A stretch of 64,000 nt of DNA from Piper betle (GCA_033002965.1 JAURVB010013550.1:310001-374000), one strand, 5' to 3'; shown: positions 10,893 to 24,711, counted from the first letter of the stretch. Notes: generated by a model from the letters alone, not told the origin. Numbers and translations: made by a program.

Positions 10893-13547
10893 CTATTAGC
10901 GCTACAACATTAGATGAAAAAACAAATCCTTCTGTAATATAAACCACCAAAGATGGAAATTCCCAAACCTGAAAAACATTACACTGTAGCTAAGCAGATT
11001 TACTAAATTTCAAAAAAGTTTCATGGCCACAGGAAATTGATAAAGCTGATCATCTGAAGAATTTCATTAAAAAATATAGTGCAATAACTCTTAGTAAATT
11101 TGAAAAGAGAGAAAAATCATTTAGTAATTAAATCCAAGTAGGCAAGCAGTAGTCCATTCAAAAAAAATTCTAGTAATTACATTATTTTAAAACAATAATC
11201 CATTTTTACTCATATTTTTAGAATGATAAAAAATAAGAGTTAATTTAAGGGATAAAATACACATACCGCCATTATGATTAAGAAAAGCTTGAAGTAGCTT
11301 GAAGCAAGTACTGCCAAAAAATATTCCCGGAACCTAACCATAATGCATTCGATCAGAAGCGCAGTTGTAGCAAAGATGTGAAAAAATGTCAACAGTACAC
11401 TATCAAGCCAAAGTTTAGCCAAAAGTCAAGCAGCCAGTTGACAGTTATTTAATATACATATATTGAACAAGAAGAGAAGAATTCTTTAAAAAAAAAAGTA
11501 TTTAAAATGACAATTTAGACATATTAAGCATTATATCCTTCGTTAAAAATCATAAATTACACTTAAACAAAATGTATTTTATCCATTGAGAATAATATAA
11601 CTATACCTCTCACCATAAATTGTTAATTATTATCCTCAACCGAATTGGAGAAATAGTTCCACAAATATTCAAAGAACAATTATAATGGCAAGGAATGAGA
11701 CAGAAATCATAGATGAACAATAAAAATTATCAAGGGGGATAGGACGGAATTACTAAAACCCTATTATGTTAATGCCATTAACCAACTCAAAACCAGTTTA
11801 TAATGATGATAGAAAAGTTTGGTTCATAGATATTAACCACAAGAGATCCTAAACTGATGGATTTTATAACCGCTATAGAATAAATTTCAAAATTGCATAT
11901 AAGTCCTAATCTAATTAACTAAGAGTGCCCCAAGCTTACAAATATTTACAAAAAATACTTCACGTTAAAATGCTCCTACATCACAATTAGTAAAATAGCA
12001 GCCATTCACAGGCTGATTAATAAATAACTCTACATTTGTCACATAATGAACCCAGCTTTTGGCTTTCTACAAATATTTATAATGTCAATTAATCTCCAAT
12101 ACAGGTTGGACATTTACCTAGCAACTTTTGAGAAAGTATTCTGCCACCTCAGGTAATAAGTATACAGAATTGAGATAAACAAAATATTTGCCAGGCAAAC
12201 CTCCAAAAACATCTGCAGCAGAATATAGAAGATAAGCATGTTTCAGAGAGGAGCACATAGAAATGAAAAAACCACAGACACACTTACCTTCACACAACCG
12301 CAAACAAAAAATAAAGAACCTCCATGTGCTCTGCAACCATTATAACTATCATATAGAATGAGAATTCTTACTTAAATTTGTAAGGCAGCTACAGATAATT
12401 AACCAGGGCAATTTGCAAGAACACAATTGCACTACGAAGAGGCATGACTTATAAAAAGGATACATCCATCCAGAACTAGAAACGCCAAAATTAACTTCCA
12501 AAAGAGGGCCTGCAAAGACGAAGCAGTGACTAAACTTGTACAATTTTAACTGTGAATGAAAGACACGTCAAGTAGAAACAATTTAGGACAAAAAACTCAT
12601 ATCACTAGAAAGTAAAAAATTTAAGCCTCCGTAACAGCATGATTGGTGGATAAGTGCACAACAAAAAACACAAAACGTCCAACAAGGAAAGGAAGGCCAA
12701 AAAGATATGAAAAACTCATGAACAACAAAAAATTTACAAACAGGACTCTTTTTATAAATAATAACATAGTTCTCAGTTAATATGTTACTACAGTATAGTC
12801 ATGCTTGCTGTATGACAACATGTTAATGGTACTCAGTTTGTAACTTCATGGTTGCATTTGCAGTTTCTATATGGAAGATATATAAACGGGAAGTAAAAAA
12901 AATGAAGTAAAATAGTAACATACCTCCAAATCAACAGCATGATGGTTTCGCACATTGTAAAGCAAATGCCGGTAAGCTATTTGTTTATGTAGAATCAGAT
13001 CAATCAACAGAATCTAAACAACAAATATAAAGAATAGAGATGTGAGAGGGATTATTCAAGTCCACAATATAAAGCGAGAAAATAGCACTAAAATATAACA
13101 GAGCTTTATGCATTGTTAGAATATACTTATATAATTTTTGCCCTGAACATTAATCTCAGACTGAGCATAACTATAACAATGGATTAGGCTCTACTTAAAT
13201 CGCAATGCTGCATGCTATTGAAAACACAAAACTAGACCAAACCAACATACCATGATTTCACACTCAATATATTCATCTGCAACAGCCCTGCAGTTCTCCT
13301 GGACAAAATTGAAAACAAACAGAGACCAATCACATGCAATCCATCAGATATCGGATCATTCAGACTGGGAAAAGGAAAAACACTCGCTTACACATTTCAT
13401 CAAACGGATATTGCCAGGGGAGTACTGCACCAACAACTTGTCGAGAGGGTGCCCACAATGAATGCACCTGAAACCAGCTGTGATTCTCTCTTCATTTCCA
13501 TGTTCCGCAAATCTCACCTCCTCCATCCTGGGAAAGCACCTATTCAT
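10893..13547 (-). CDS. ARV1: ARV1-like ER lipid/sterol homeostasis protein
   Basis: ARV1 proteins are ER multi-span membrane proteins with an N-terminal zinc-binding domain, needed for sterol and GPI-anchor lipid trafficking. Exons on the minus strand: 13392-13547 (ATG at 13547; an in-frame ATG at 13526 gives the more usual start), 13251-13298, 12924-13013, 12288-12330, 12118-12212, 11267-11333 and 10893-10968. All junctions are GT/AG. Signatures in order: FRCIHCGHPLDKLLVQYSPGNIRLMKC, ENCRAVADEYIECEIM, ILLIDLILHKQIAYRHLLYN, the hydrophobic MFLEVCLANILF, then FREYFLAVLASSYFKLFLIIMA and VWEFPSLVVYITEGFVFSSNVVAL. Exon 4 is 43 nt, which puts exon 5 out of frame; a T-rich run there may hide an indel. 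The family's last roughly 45 residues are not found, so the 3' end is missed or lost, close to the Copia insertion. Confidence 0.85.
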
Positions 13548-13599
13548 AAATCAGGGTTTGCCTTCCCGCCGGTCTCGGGAGGTGTTCCGAGGTGTTCGA

Positions 13600-13770
13600 G
13601 ACGGAACACCGCCCAGAGAAGGGAAGGGAGAGGGGGAAGAGGAAACAGGGGGAAGGAAGGAAGAGGCGAAGAGGGCGGAGGGTGGAGGGTGGAGGGCGGC
13701 GGCTGGGATATGGAGATGGAGATGGAGATGGCGGTGGGGGAGAGGGGGGGGTGGGGGGCGCACTACTTCC
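13600..13770. promoter_or_regulatory. GA-rich 5' flank of ARV1 with GGAGAT microsatellite
   Basis: Upstream of the ARV1 start the plus strand is strongly purine-rich (so CT-rich on the coding strand), with a short GGAGAT tandem near 13709-13733 and a G run near 13746. Pyrimidine-rich leaders of this kind are common around plant transcription starts. Overlapping ORFs on both strands are low-complexity artefacts. Confidence 0.45.
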
Positions 13771-13829
13771 TTTTGCTTTTTTCACCGCAATAAATTTTCT
13801 CGTTAATGAAATCCTTTTTACCATTTGGC

Positions 13830-16185
13830 CTAATTGATTTAAATCTCATCAAGATTAATTTAATTATTATATTTAATTTTTTAAATATTTATAATTAAAA
13901 AATATAAATTAATCAAATAAGTGCTGTAGCGAAATTGTTATAACTAATTTATTATAACAGTGAGTTAGTAAATACTACAACAAATCACTCACCTACCACT
14001 AATAGAATTTTAAAAAAATTTCACCTTTTTAGTCGCATGTACAATGTTTGGGTTATGTTTTTTAAAAATATAATGTACTTATCACTTTGCTGAGTAGGGA
14101 ATATTTTTGGAGATATTCCCTTTTATGAGAAAGCATTTAATCACACTAGAAATCGTAAAGTCATAAAAATAATTTAAGAGGTATAAAAATTCGATGAGAA
14201 TTTATAAAATATGAGAAGAGACTTATTAGTGAGGATTTTAATGATCAAGAAATAATATTTCGAGTTGACTTTTCATTTCTATAAGGTGTTCCATATCTTT
14301 AATTATAAATATATGATTGGATATATATTTTAGTGTGCTTTCCTTTGAGGAAAGTTCCTTTGAGGGGTCTCCTTTAAGGGAAACATGAGAAGTTGCATAT
14401 ATAAATATGGTCACTATTAGTAGTACATGTGAGAGAAGAAAGAGAAATTATTCGTGTGAGGTGAAGATATTACTTCGGGTTCTTTGACAAGATCAATAAT
14501 GGTTAATTTTTTTATTTTTCTACTTTTTATCTATAATTTGAAATTTGGAGTAGTGTTACTCATTTACGTAGAGTTTTCTACTTTTATTAGGGTAGAGTTT
14601 TTCACACTTGAGGTACAATTTTCTACATATTTTTTGTGGAGTTTATACATGTATTAAGGAATAGTCTCACTTATAAAGAGAGAGTTAGAAAAGTTTTTCA
14701 TCATTTCAAATTAAAGTGGGGTCATAATTCAGGTTGTGAGGTTAATCCATATTTCTTTTGAGATGTATATTATTTTTTTCAATTTCTCAAAAGTTATATT
14801 TTCAAATCTTGTTATTGGTCATAATTTTGGTGAGGAGAGTTTTTTCAAATTTTATTCAATATTTGATTGTAAAAGATTTTCTTAATTGAAGTTGATTGAA
14901 TAAGGTTGGTTTTCTTTTTTTCTAAATTAGAGGAAAATTTCCCTCCATTTTTTGGTGTCTCCTATTTCATCTTATATTTGTTTTCGTTTCATCTTGAAGA
15001 GAAATATATTCTGGGTTATTTTCGCTAGAGCGTATATTTCCTACCATATATAATGGCGGCTCAAATATTTTTTTCAAAAACAAATCAAACCCTTCCTAAA
15101 CTACAACAATCAAATATATAAAAATCTTCCAAAAACGGCAAGATGCAACCTCATGCTGAATAACTCGGCATGAATTTTATTTTCAAAAATTAAATTCATA
15201 CTAGATAGCATGCCTGAGAATTGAGGATTAAAAATCACTAAACATGAAACAAAATACATTTCATAGTGACAATTCTTTGTTAAGTCAATAAAACATAGTA
15301 CACTTTCTTAAAAACTACATTTTCAATTCAAGATTGCTAAATAAGATCCTTACTTATTAATTAGCTCAGCAAAGGAAGTTTGATCTTCGTACTTTTGTAT
15401 ATAGCGATGCATCGTTTGCCTGCAGCTTTGTATAGCTTTTTTGCAGCCCATAAAGTGCCACAATTCCACCCAGGATCGAGCAATTATAAATACATCGATC
15501 ATACATACATTTCATGCATTCTGCATGAATTATCCATTTGATGCATCAAGTCTACCATTGTTTAATGCAAAGTAGTATCTTTTGCAAAGAAGCATTTCAC
15601 CCAATATGTCTGAACCATAGTGCAAAGGTATAATGGTCATCTTTCAAAGAACCACTCGTAAATTGTTCAACCTGTTCTTTTAAGCTTCTCTCGTTCTAGA
15701 GCCTGTAAGACACTCCTAGACGATGCGGCATCAATTAGACACACTTGTACCTGCTACCTTCGTGCAGCTTAGCTTGTCAAGCACATCTCTTTTAACTCCT
15801 TTGTTTTACCTCCCCACGAATTCAGTTCCTACATTAATAAAGCACACATATACACATGTGCATATACAACATGACTGACAAAAGAGTGAAAAAGTATACA
15901 TACTGGAGACGAGAAACATGTAATATAGTAGATATCAAAATCATAAACCTCTTCACTGGAGGAGTTTTTTTAACATTAATCTTCACAAATATTTCTGGAA
16001 AAAGTAACCAACTTCATGCCAAGGAAATAAGAATATATGATAATTCAATTTATCTTGTGTACTTTGATCGGAGGAGAGATTTATCTAGTTGGTAAAAGAG
16101 TGACATTCAAGACTGCGTTATTTATCCAAATAATTCCAAAATCTCCCACACATTATGGGTGGGTCGAATCCTCTGTAGCCATAGG
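13830..16185. other. AT-rich intergenic, old repeat remains
   Basis: No gene recognised. A segment around 14280-15050 has an LTR-like look (TATAAATA near 14399), but no boundaries or partner were found. Near 15400-15480 the minus strand is briefly open without a recognisable family. Confidence 0.4.
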
Positions 16186-16189
16186 TTTC

Positions 16190-16410
16190 ACGTTAAAGAT
16201 ATCAAATATCGCAGCAAGACGAAGCACATTAATATCAATTATAATTTTGTTCGAGATATAATTACACACAAAGAAGTGGTCATAACATATGTTCCATCAC
16301 ATTAGATAGTTGTTGATCCATTCACAAAACGTATTTCATGTGATTTATATAATACTCATGTTTGGTAATTAAGACTGAAACATTTGTTGAAATGTGTAAT
16401 GACACGCCAA
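16190..16410 (+). pseudogene. Copia pol 3' remnant (RNase H region)
   Basis: Plus-strand translation gives HININYNFVRDIITHKEVV, ITYVPSH, VVDPFTKRISCDLYNTHV, the well-known end of Copia RNase H (NFVRD..., DPFTK motif). In-frame stops interrupt it. It is separate from the element at 4.7-10.3 kb and has no visible LTRs. Confidence 0.75.
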
Positions 16411-17525
16411 TGATAAGTTCTTCATTGTACAATGGATTGTGGTCTTTCTTTACTTATCATTTCTTATATGTTAACACAAAAACAAGGTACTAAGTATGCC
16501 AATAGGATTGAATGTCACTTTCACACGAGAATTCGCATCAATTGCTTCCTTGTAGTACAAAGAGATGAGACTCATGCAGTTGAATTTTATTTTTTGAGTC
16601 TCCTTAATATTGTTCAAGACGAAACCTTATAAATGTGGTCAATGTAAGTATCCATCGTATATATATTTGTATTAGAAGCCACATATGAGCTATAACTATG
16701 TACTTAAAAGAGGAGAGTAAAACCTATGGCTCAAGTTAGAGTTTTGTATGAGTGAACCGGTCGATTTAACCGTCAATTCAAATCAAGTCAGTTTCATAAC
16801 CCGCTCAATGAGCCGAGGCTAGCCATGCATCATGAGCGATGCGTATATAATGATAACGTTAGAAAAATAATGAGAAATGAGTTATCATAGTATATAATAA
16901 TAGGCAGTTATTTTTTTACTATATATATTTGATCGTATAATTATTCTTTTAGGCCGAATAACACATTAGGAGGTGTTATATAATAGTTTGGGTGGGTTAT
17001 TAATTAGAACATATCATTTTGATATTATGGAGTATATTATATTTTATGGGATTTTTCTATGTTTTTTTGAATTTTTTAAAAAAATTATTAAGAGTTAGTT
17101 ATTATTTTTAACTTGAGACGAAGCCGAATAACTTTTATTCACGAAAGTGCCACCCAAACCCTCCTCAATACCTTTCTCCTCTACCCCTATTTGCTAGGTC
17201 GTCACCTAGCCTGTGCCCCATTTTCTGCCCACCGTCCAACCGCCATGACACCCCTACGCCACGCCCTCGTGCTGCAATCTTTGGTGCCATTCCGCTGCCT
17301 CCATGTCGCCAATGCCCTCCCACTTCGACCTAGGTAGTTTTCCACCACACCAAGCACCACCCCTGAGGCCAACCAAGGGCCGATTGGATAAGTTGGACCA
17401 ACCCTGGCCGACTCGTTGCCGCCGTCGGTGACTATCATCGCCATTGCCACCCTCACCACCACCATATTCAGGTTGAGCTCTCTGAGCCCATACCGACCCA
17501 TAGCCCTAATCGCCTCGGTGGAAAG

Positions 17526-18654
17526 TGTTAAGTGTTTAAAATATATAATATTTACCCATATTTTTAATATGATTTTGTATTCTCCGGGTATAAATATTAT
17601 TAATTAAGTGATATTTTACTTTATTTTTTGGTGTTAATTAATATTATATTAGATATACTTAATTTTGGTGTTTCAATGGAGAAAAAGATGAATAAATTAA
17701 GCTTTAGAATTAAATGGTCATTTCACTTGGCCCCACCCAATGGCTACAAGTTATGATGTTCAATGGAGTCGAGGAGTTGGAAACTTGAAACGACATCATA
17801 ATTAATTAAACTACGTCGATTTGTGATCACCCTCTTCGAATTCTTGTATCTCCACTTGTATATAAAGGGGTGGTCATTTGTTGTTGATCATATCTTATCT
17901 TTTGGCTTCAATTTTGTAATTTCTTTTTCTTTCATAATAAAAATTAGTTTCTTCTTTATATTGTTTTCTATTTTTATTATGGAGTAGTTTTTTATTTCGT
18001 TCTAAAGAAGAGTGGAACTTAATATGATTTAATTGAATTTATTTCAAGCTTTTACTCTTTTATTCAGTCGTATGGTTTGAATTATCATATTCTTAATGCT
18101 AAGAATAGATTGATCATCTATTTCTTAGATCATGAGGTTTAATTAGATTTTGGGAGAAATTAATTAGATTAGTCATTGGTAATTTATCGTATGACGAGTC
18201 TTTAACTTGTTTGTCGTTGTGGTCGAAAGATACACAACACTGTATGTGATTATAAGGCAATTCTTAATGCGTTATTTTGTTGATTAATCAATTATCACCG
18301 GGAGGTAGAAATGGAGGCAAAATAATAAAAGCATGAAGGTGCGGGAGCCACCATATCATATAATTATCCTAGATCGACAATACAAGAGAATAAAAGATAA
18401 GAGTAAGATTTGATGAAGATTAAATTCATGTTAAAGGAAATTCGACTTTAGAATGAGTTTTATCATTTTAATTTTGCCTTTAATTTAAAGTTATTACTTA
18501 GATTTAGTTAAGTCAGTTATTTTTGCTTTATTCTTCATTTTATTTTCTTTAATTAATTTAAGGAAATTCATCTCTTTGTGGGAACGATACTCGAATTTAT
18601 CATATTACTTGTTTCGACCGTGTATACTTGCATGTTATTGAAAATATTCGAACA
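17526..18654 (+). mobile_element. nested solo LTR of a second gypsy-like family
   Basis: 1,129 bp from TGTTAAGTG to TTCGAACA, flanked by an exact 5-bp duplication GAAAG (17521-17525 and 18655-18659). Near its end is TTTGTGGGAACGATACTCG, similar to the end of Athila/Tat-type plant gypsy LTRs. Removing it joins the host LTR perfectly. A TATA-like TATATAAAGGGG at about 17860 could be its own promoter. Confidence 0.88.
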
Positions 18655-20068
18655 GAAAGTTGCCAAAAAATCGCCGAAAACTACCAAAAAACAACCAAAA
18701 AAGTGCCAACAAAATGTCGAAAAATGGCCAGAAACTGCTAGAAAACCAAATTCATGAAATTCCCCTGAAATTGCCAGATTTTTGCCGAGTTTGTTTAGCT
18801 AAACCTGATCTAACTTCGTGCGTTGATGGGTGCCGAATTCGAGTCTCTAATAGCGTGACAAACCCTAGTCGTCGTCGATCTCCGACAACGCAAGGTATAA
18901 TTAGCTCCGACCTAATTAATTAAAATTGATAATTATTAGCACAACATGCTACGATTTGATTGATTGAATAGTAATTATTTTGATTATAAATGAAATGAAT
19001 TTGTATGATTTGAATTGTGTTGAATAAATATTAATGACCTAATTAGGTAAATTAAGTATAAGTTTCAAATTAACTATGTTGTAAGTTAGTTGATAATGTA
19101 CCTTGATGTGATGAGTGCCTTGTGTGAATGTGATATAGGATGTGTGAATGCATCATACCGGGTGTCAGCTTTTCGTTTTGATGTATAGGTACAAAGTTGT
19201 AGCTCATCACCTAGGTACATGGACACAATTGGAGCTTCTACCAGGTCCGTTTAGGACTCACTTCTGATTTGACTCCTTCACTATATCGTGATTTATTTTA
19301 ATAGGTATGCGGGCGTGTCGAGCGGTGGATTTATTGCATCTCACTTCACACGGGCTATTAGTTGTATGAATTTCTGGATTAATAGCTCTCAAGGATGAGA
19401 TCCCTCGAATTGTGTTTTTGAAAACTTAGATCCAGATCATGATGCCTTTAGGCCTACAATATTCAAATCTCTACCCAGACCTATGTACATATAATTTTAT
19501 TAGTATTTTCTAATGAGATGTGGGGCAAGGAAAGTCAACTCACATGAACTGCGATTGAACACGTGCCAATCAAAGCATGCTCTGGATTGGTGAGTGGGTC
19601 GTCCCATTCTCGAGAGATCCTAACAACTCCACCTTTGAGCTCATCAAGCTCGGAGAAGTGTGGAGGATTACGGGTACAACAATGAAGCGCATGTCTAGAC
19701 TTGTGAATTCAAAGGGTATTAAAGGTGTATGCTTGAGAATACTCAGCCTCTATTCTTAGGACTAGGAGTGATCGGAGGATGTAAAGAGCTGAAGGAAAAA
19801 TTAATTTTCCTGCGCAATGGATAGTTTTAAAATTTACCGAGGCATGAGATGACTCAAAATGGGACGTTGTTGAGCCAAGGACGATGGCTTAGCACCCTTA
19901 TGAGAGATTCTATGAAGAAGTATATAAAATGAATTCATATAATAAGAGAGTCATCTATCTTGTGCCAATTTGATTATTAGTTATTTATAGACCAGTAACA
20001 CTTATTACTGATATTTTTAAATTATATATGTAGGTGAAAATCTGGATGATTGAGCGTTGTCAAGATTA

Positions 20069-20122
20069 CAAAGGAGCAGTGATGCATCATACACACAAAG
20101 GAGCAGTGATGCATCATACACT
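20069..20122 (+). repeat. two-copy 27-bp tandem repeat
   Basis: ACAAAGGAGCAGTGATGCAT begins at 20069 and again at 20096, giving a perfect 27-bp direct duplication inside the solo LTR. Confidence 0.85.
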
Positions 20123-20798
20123 GTGAATGGCATTTATTATGAGTAGAACTACACAAGATGATCAAATTGAGTCGAGACCCAATGTAGCAACATAAAGACG
20201 ATGTGATTATGTGAAAAAAAAATGTTTTGACAATGTTTTAAGTTTTTATCATTATATATATATATATATATTATTTATTACAGACAGGGTGATCCCTATT
20301 GCACTTTTAGGGGAGACTTTGTTTGCTTCATTTTAAAAATCATTATCTTTCAAGCTTTTCATGTGTTTGTTTTGTTTTGAATATGATTGCATGTCATAGC
20401 ATTCATTTATAGTAACATTTGAACATAAGCATCTCATCCATGCATTGTACTTTCACATCATCAACTTAAGACACTAAGATTAGATCCCTATCGACTTAAG
20501 CTAATCAAGTAGATTAGCGAATAGTTCGGTCATCGATAACATTTTTCAGTTTGGTTTGTGTGTAAATCGAATTGTGGTGTTACAAGGAGAGACGAGTTGG
20601 TTGCTTAAGTTAATCCCTATTTGAAGTGATTTAACTAGACATATACGGTATTTATTTAACAATATGGCATACACTCTAATTGAGAGTAAACCCAGTGGCA
20701 TATGGTCATACCATATGTTTATACAACCAAAAGGTAATAAGAAATGGATCTCATCTTTGTTATTATGTGAAACCTTTTACTGTGATACAAATTGTATC

Positions 20799-23266
20799 TG
20801 TAACACCCCGTTTCGGCTTACTTGTGAACCGACCCAGAAATGTCACCAGTGACCGAACCGTTCGCTAATCTATTGGGTTCGATTAAGCCGACCCGGATCT
20901 ACCCTCGGCGTCTTAAGATGAAGATGCAAACATGAAATGCATAGATGGGCTCCCCTAAAAGTATAATAAGGGCCACCCTGTCAACAGTAAACATCATATA
21001 TATATATTAGCAGGCAGCAAAACATAATCCAAACATTTCGTTTTCCAACACATTCTAGTTGTCTTTGATTTGTAGTTTACCCTGCACATTTTTCACTTTC
21101 CATTTCCATTCACATGCAAAATGCTCATAATAAATTCACAGTTGTAGCATATCAAATTCATTAACACAACTCACTACACGTCATCATCACTACATACACT
21201 CGGTAGGTACATGTGTGCACGATTTCTGTGCTGCTCCTCCACAGTCCCGACAGCTCTCATTCCTCGAGGTGCTCACCTACGTATATAATAAGAAATCGTC
21301 AGTAACAAGTGTTACTGGTCCAAAACTATAACTAATATCAAACTGGCTATGAGAGCAAACTCTCATATAAAAGAAAACATCATGTGATCTCTAAAAGGGG
21401 AACTACTAAACTGAAATCATCTTTCTCATTACACTTCATCATTCCACTTTCTCATTCACTTTCTCACTCACATTCTTCCATACCCACTTGCGTAGGTTGT
21501 CAAAAATAACTACCATACCCTGCGTAGGCTGTCAAAAATCACTACCATACCCACTTGCGTAGGCTGTCGAAAAAAATGCGAAAACTACATATATAATAGG
21601 TCTTGGTATGGATTTATAAAATAGGCCTGAAGGCAACTTGTGGTAGATCTTATTTTTGAAAACATACTCGAGAAATCTCATCCTCGAGGGTTATTAATCT
21701 GGAAATACAATTGGGTAAATGACCCGTATTAAGTGGGATCCAATAAAATGCCACTTAATTCGTCCTCCACATGATAAATCAAATACACAATAGAATGGCG
21801 TAAATCAAAGAACGAATCCTAAACAGACCTGGTAGAAGCTCCAATCGGGTCCTTGCGCCTAGGTGGCAAGCTCCTACTTCGTACCTACACATCAAAACTA
21901 AATACTAACGCCCGCTCATGATGCAGTCATACATCCTATATCATGCATACATCCATCACACATTAATCACAGTCACATCAACCTATGTCAATTTTAGCAA
22001 GTCTACTTAGGCTAGTTTGCATTAGATCATATTCATTACTTAGTTACCCTAATTAGTTTCTTAGCTTCCATTTTTAACACCACTCAATTCAAACAAATTT
22101 CATATGTTATTCTTAATCAAATCTACATTTATATATATAATTATAACACACAATTCACCAATCCTAGTATGCAATTCTAATAATCAGTACTTTTAAATAA
22201 TTAAATTAAACTAAATTATACCTCGCGCGGTTCATGGCTCGAATTCGGCACCCTATGGCGTCCGAAGTTTGATAGGGTTCAATTAGAGGGATTCAGGCAG
22301 AAGATCAAGTGATTTCTGACGAATGTTGGTGAATCCGATTTTCCGGTAACTTTCGGCGGTTTTCCGACGAGTGTTCAGCGGGGTAATCGGGGGTAAGGGT
22401 TAACACTGGCTCGGTGAGCTCGTCCCAATGGTGGTGATGGCAAGGGCGGCCACAGCGGCGATGACCGCCGGCGGCGGCGTCGAGTTTGGCTAGGTGGTGG
22501 ATCTCTCCGATCGAGCCCACGGCCAATCTCGACAGCGGCAGTGGGTAGAGGGGAAATGTTGGGGAGGTCAAGGGGGTGGTCGTCGGCATCACGACGGCGG
22601 CGGTGAATTGATAGGGGGAGCGTCATGGCTTGTAGGGCAATTCTAGCGTCGTGGCAGCAAGACGGTAGCCGGGGTTGGTCAAGGTGGCACGGCGACAACA
22701 CGGCAAGGCAGGGGAGGCATTGATCGACGACAGTGCAGCGTCAGTGGCGACGGCGGCGATGAACCCAGGGTGGCGGCAATGGGGTTTGGGTTGAGGAAGA
22801 TTCAGGAGGGAGAAGAAACACTCCAGTGGCAAACTCGTAAATAAGTATTGACTCGATTCTTACTCGAGTCAAAATAATAACTAGTTCGTAATAAATCCTA
22901 AAAAAATCTAGAAAAATATGAAAAAAAATCCCATAAAATATAACAAACACAACAACATCCAAATGACATGCTCTATAAGTAATAACGCACCTGAATATGA
23001 TCTAACGCGTTCTAATGCATTATTCAGCCTAAACTATTTCTACGATCAAATACATAAAAAGAAAAATATTGCATATTTTCATATATTCTGATAACTCATT
23101 TCTCACCATCTTTTCGACGTTATCATTATATATTCAGGTACACCTGACCCGCATCGCTTATAACTCATGGCTGGCCTCCACTCAACATGCAGTTTATGAA
23201 ACTGACTCGACTCAGAACCGACTGGTTCACTGTAGTAAAACTCTGACTCGAGTCACTGGTTTTCCA
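20799..23266 (-). mobile_element. solo LTR of the TGTAA...GTTACA family, minus strand
   Basis: 2,468 bp, flanked by an exact 5-bp duplication GTATC (20794-20798 and 23267-23271). The left end reads TGTAACACCCC, the reverse complement of the family's GTGTTACA terminus. Internal order is inverted relative to 59254-62431: the TCCCCTAAAAG block at 20950, the landmark AAGTGGGATCC near 21735, and a GC-rich block at 22230-22830. ORFs in the GC-rich block (22305-22962) are Pro/Arg/His low-complexity and unsupported. Confidence 0.9.
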
Positions 23267-23271
23267 GTATC

Positions 23272-24711
23272 CTTTTTCTTTCCATCACGAGACTTCTGAC
23301 TATATTTCTAAATACAAAAACAATGTTTGCTACTTTAGCGTAAAACCTATGGTTATAGATGATTCAGCCTCCAGAATATACCTACGAAGCAATTATTTTT
23401 TTGTAGTATGATAATATACATGCAAAAGAAAGATGTTCTCTTCTTTACAAATTGTGTATCCATGGTTAACCCATTGCTTAGCCTATTTGAGGCCAAACGT
23501 GATGTGAATATATAAATACATTTGGTTGTCTCAATTTGATTCTTTATTTTTAAATGAGGGATTAGAGTAACTTGGGATATTGTAATAAAGAAAATGTAGG
23601 GCAAGACGAGTTCTTAGAACCGCTATGTTCGTCCCCAGGAGGCACATTGTTTGGCTTTATTACCTATAATTTTGCAGGTTGCACGGGATATTTCTCACGT
23701 ATTAATTGCTTCAAGTTTGCACATGGTCTTTTTATACCATGAGCGAATGGGAGCAAAACATACCAGATTTGGACATGATACTCATGATTTATCAACCCAC
23801 ATGAAATGTGCGGCTGGAAGATGTTGGAATTATTTAGACACCTATTTAATGTGGGTCAAAAGTCAATAATATTAGCCACAAGGTAACAACTTGTAACTCT
23901 AAATAACCACCCAGGTGCCTCCTTTATCCATTGGATAAAGGGGAAGGGAGGGGGTGTCATTGTAACAAATAAGAATATGTGATAATTCAATTGTCTTATG
24001 TAGTTGGAACATAAATTTATCCGGTAGATAAAAGACCATTCTCCCATACTATGATTACATTCAAGGCTACGTTATTATCCTGGTAATTTCATTGTTATTT
24101 CTTTTTATTACTCTACAGTTACAATGGTGGTCCCAATTATGAAAAGACAATGTTACTTTTGTAATGGCCTCCTTTGAAACTATTTAGATATGAAAAAGGA
24201 TGTTTTCTACGTAATATATTATGTTGTCAAGAATTAGAGGAAAAGTCTATACACATAACGTGGGAACTTGAAGCAATTGATGCGTGAAGAACCATTACTT
24301 TGCCTATTTGAGATAAGACGTGAAGTGGACATAATAATAAGTTTGGTTGTTTCAAGTTGGCACTTTATTTTTAATTGAGGGATTAGAATTGTAAAATTCG
24401 AGCTTTTTGGTTCAAAATTTTATAAATGGTTTGCTCTAGTTTGGCTACTGAAGCGCGTGGTGGCTAGTTGGTTTGGTTTTGGCCAAGTTGAGTTGGATTT
24501 GGTCTGCGTGGTGACTAGTTGGTTCAATTTTGGTTGATGTTTGTGAGTTGCATGGTGTTGGTGTAGTTTAGTATAGACTCTAGGGTTATTTTTGCATTAG
24601 TGGGTTTGTTTCAAAGGTTTTTAGCAAGCATTTGGTGTTAAGATTTTACCAAATTCCATATTCTGAAGAATTTTTTAAATTCGTATCAAAGTGTGAAAAT
24701 TAATTTTTCTG
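23272..24711. other. intergenic with diverged duplicated segments
   Basis: No gene recognised. About 23440-23560 and 24260-24380 are diverged copies of each other (both end near GAGGGATTAGA). About 23571-23760 is repeated at 32226-32400. About 23980-24090 resembles 16030-16170. These look like fragments of an unclassified dispersed repeat. Confidence 0.5.

Larger units (their letters stand above)
16716..20584 (+). mobile_element. solo LTR (TGTAA...GTTACA family), interrupted
   Basis: The 5-bp target duplication AGGAG is exact at 16711-16715 and 20585-20589. The left end AGTAAAACC is a one-base variant of the family's TGTAAAACC; the right end is GGTGTTACA. It contains the family landmarks in order: GTAAAACC start, GAACCGGTCG, the 'TTGGGTGGGTTA' segment, a GC-richer block (17110-17520), the CTCGGAGAAG...GGAGG block near 19650, and the 'GATCCC...TTTTAGGGGA' block near 20290. 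No interior domain adjoins, so it is a solo LTR. Without the nested element (17526-18654) it is about 2.7 kb. Homologous to 20799-23266, 24712-27268 and 59254-62431. Confidence 0.85.

Noticed and set aside
13449..13837. Overlapping ORFs on both strands in the GA-rich region upstream of ARV1
   Set aside because: Low-complexity Gly/Arg/Glu or Pro/Ser translations caused by the purine-rich composition; no family resemblance and mutually overlapping.
22305..22962. ORFs of 69-108 codons on the minus strand
   Set aside because: They lie in the GC-rich block of a solo LTR and overlap in several frames; composition explains them.
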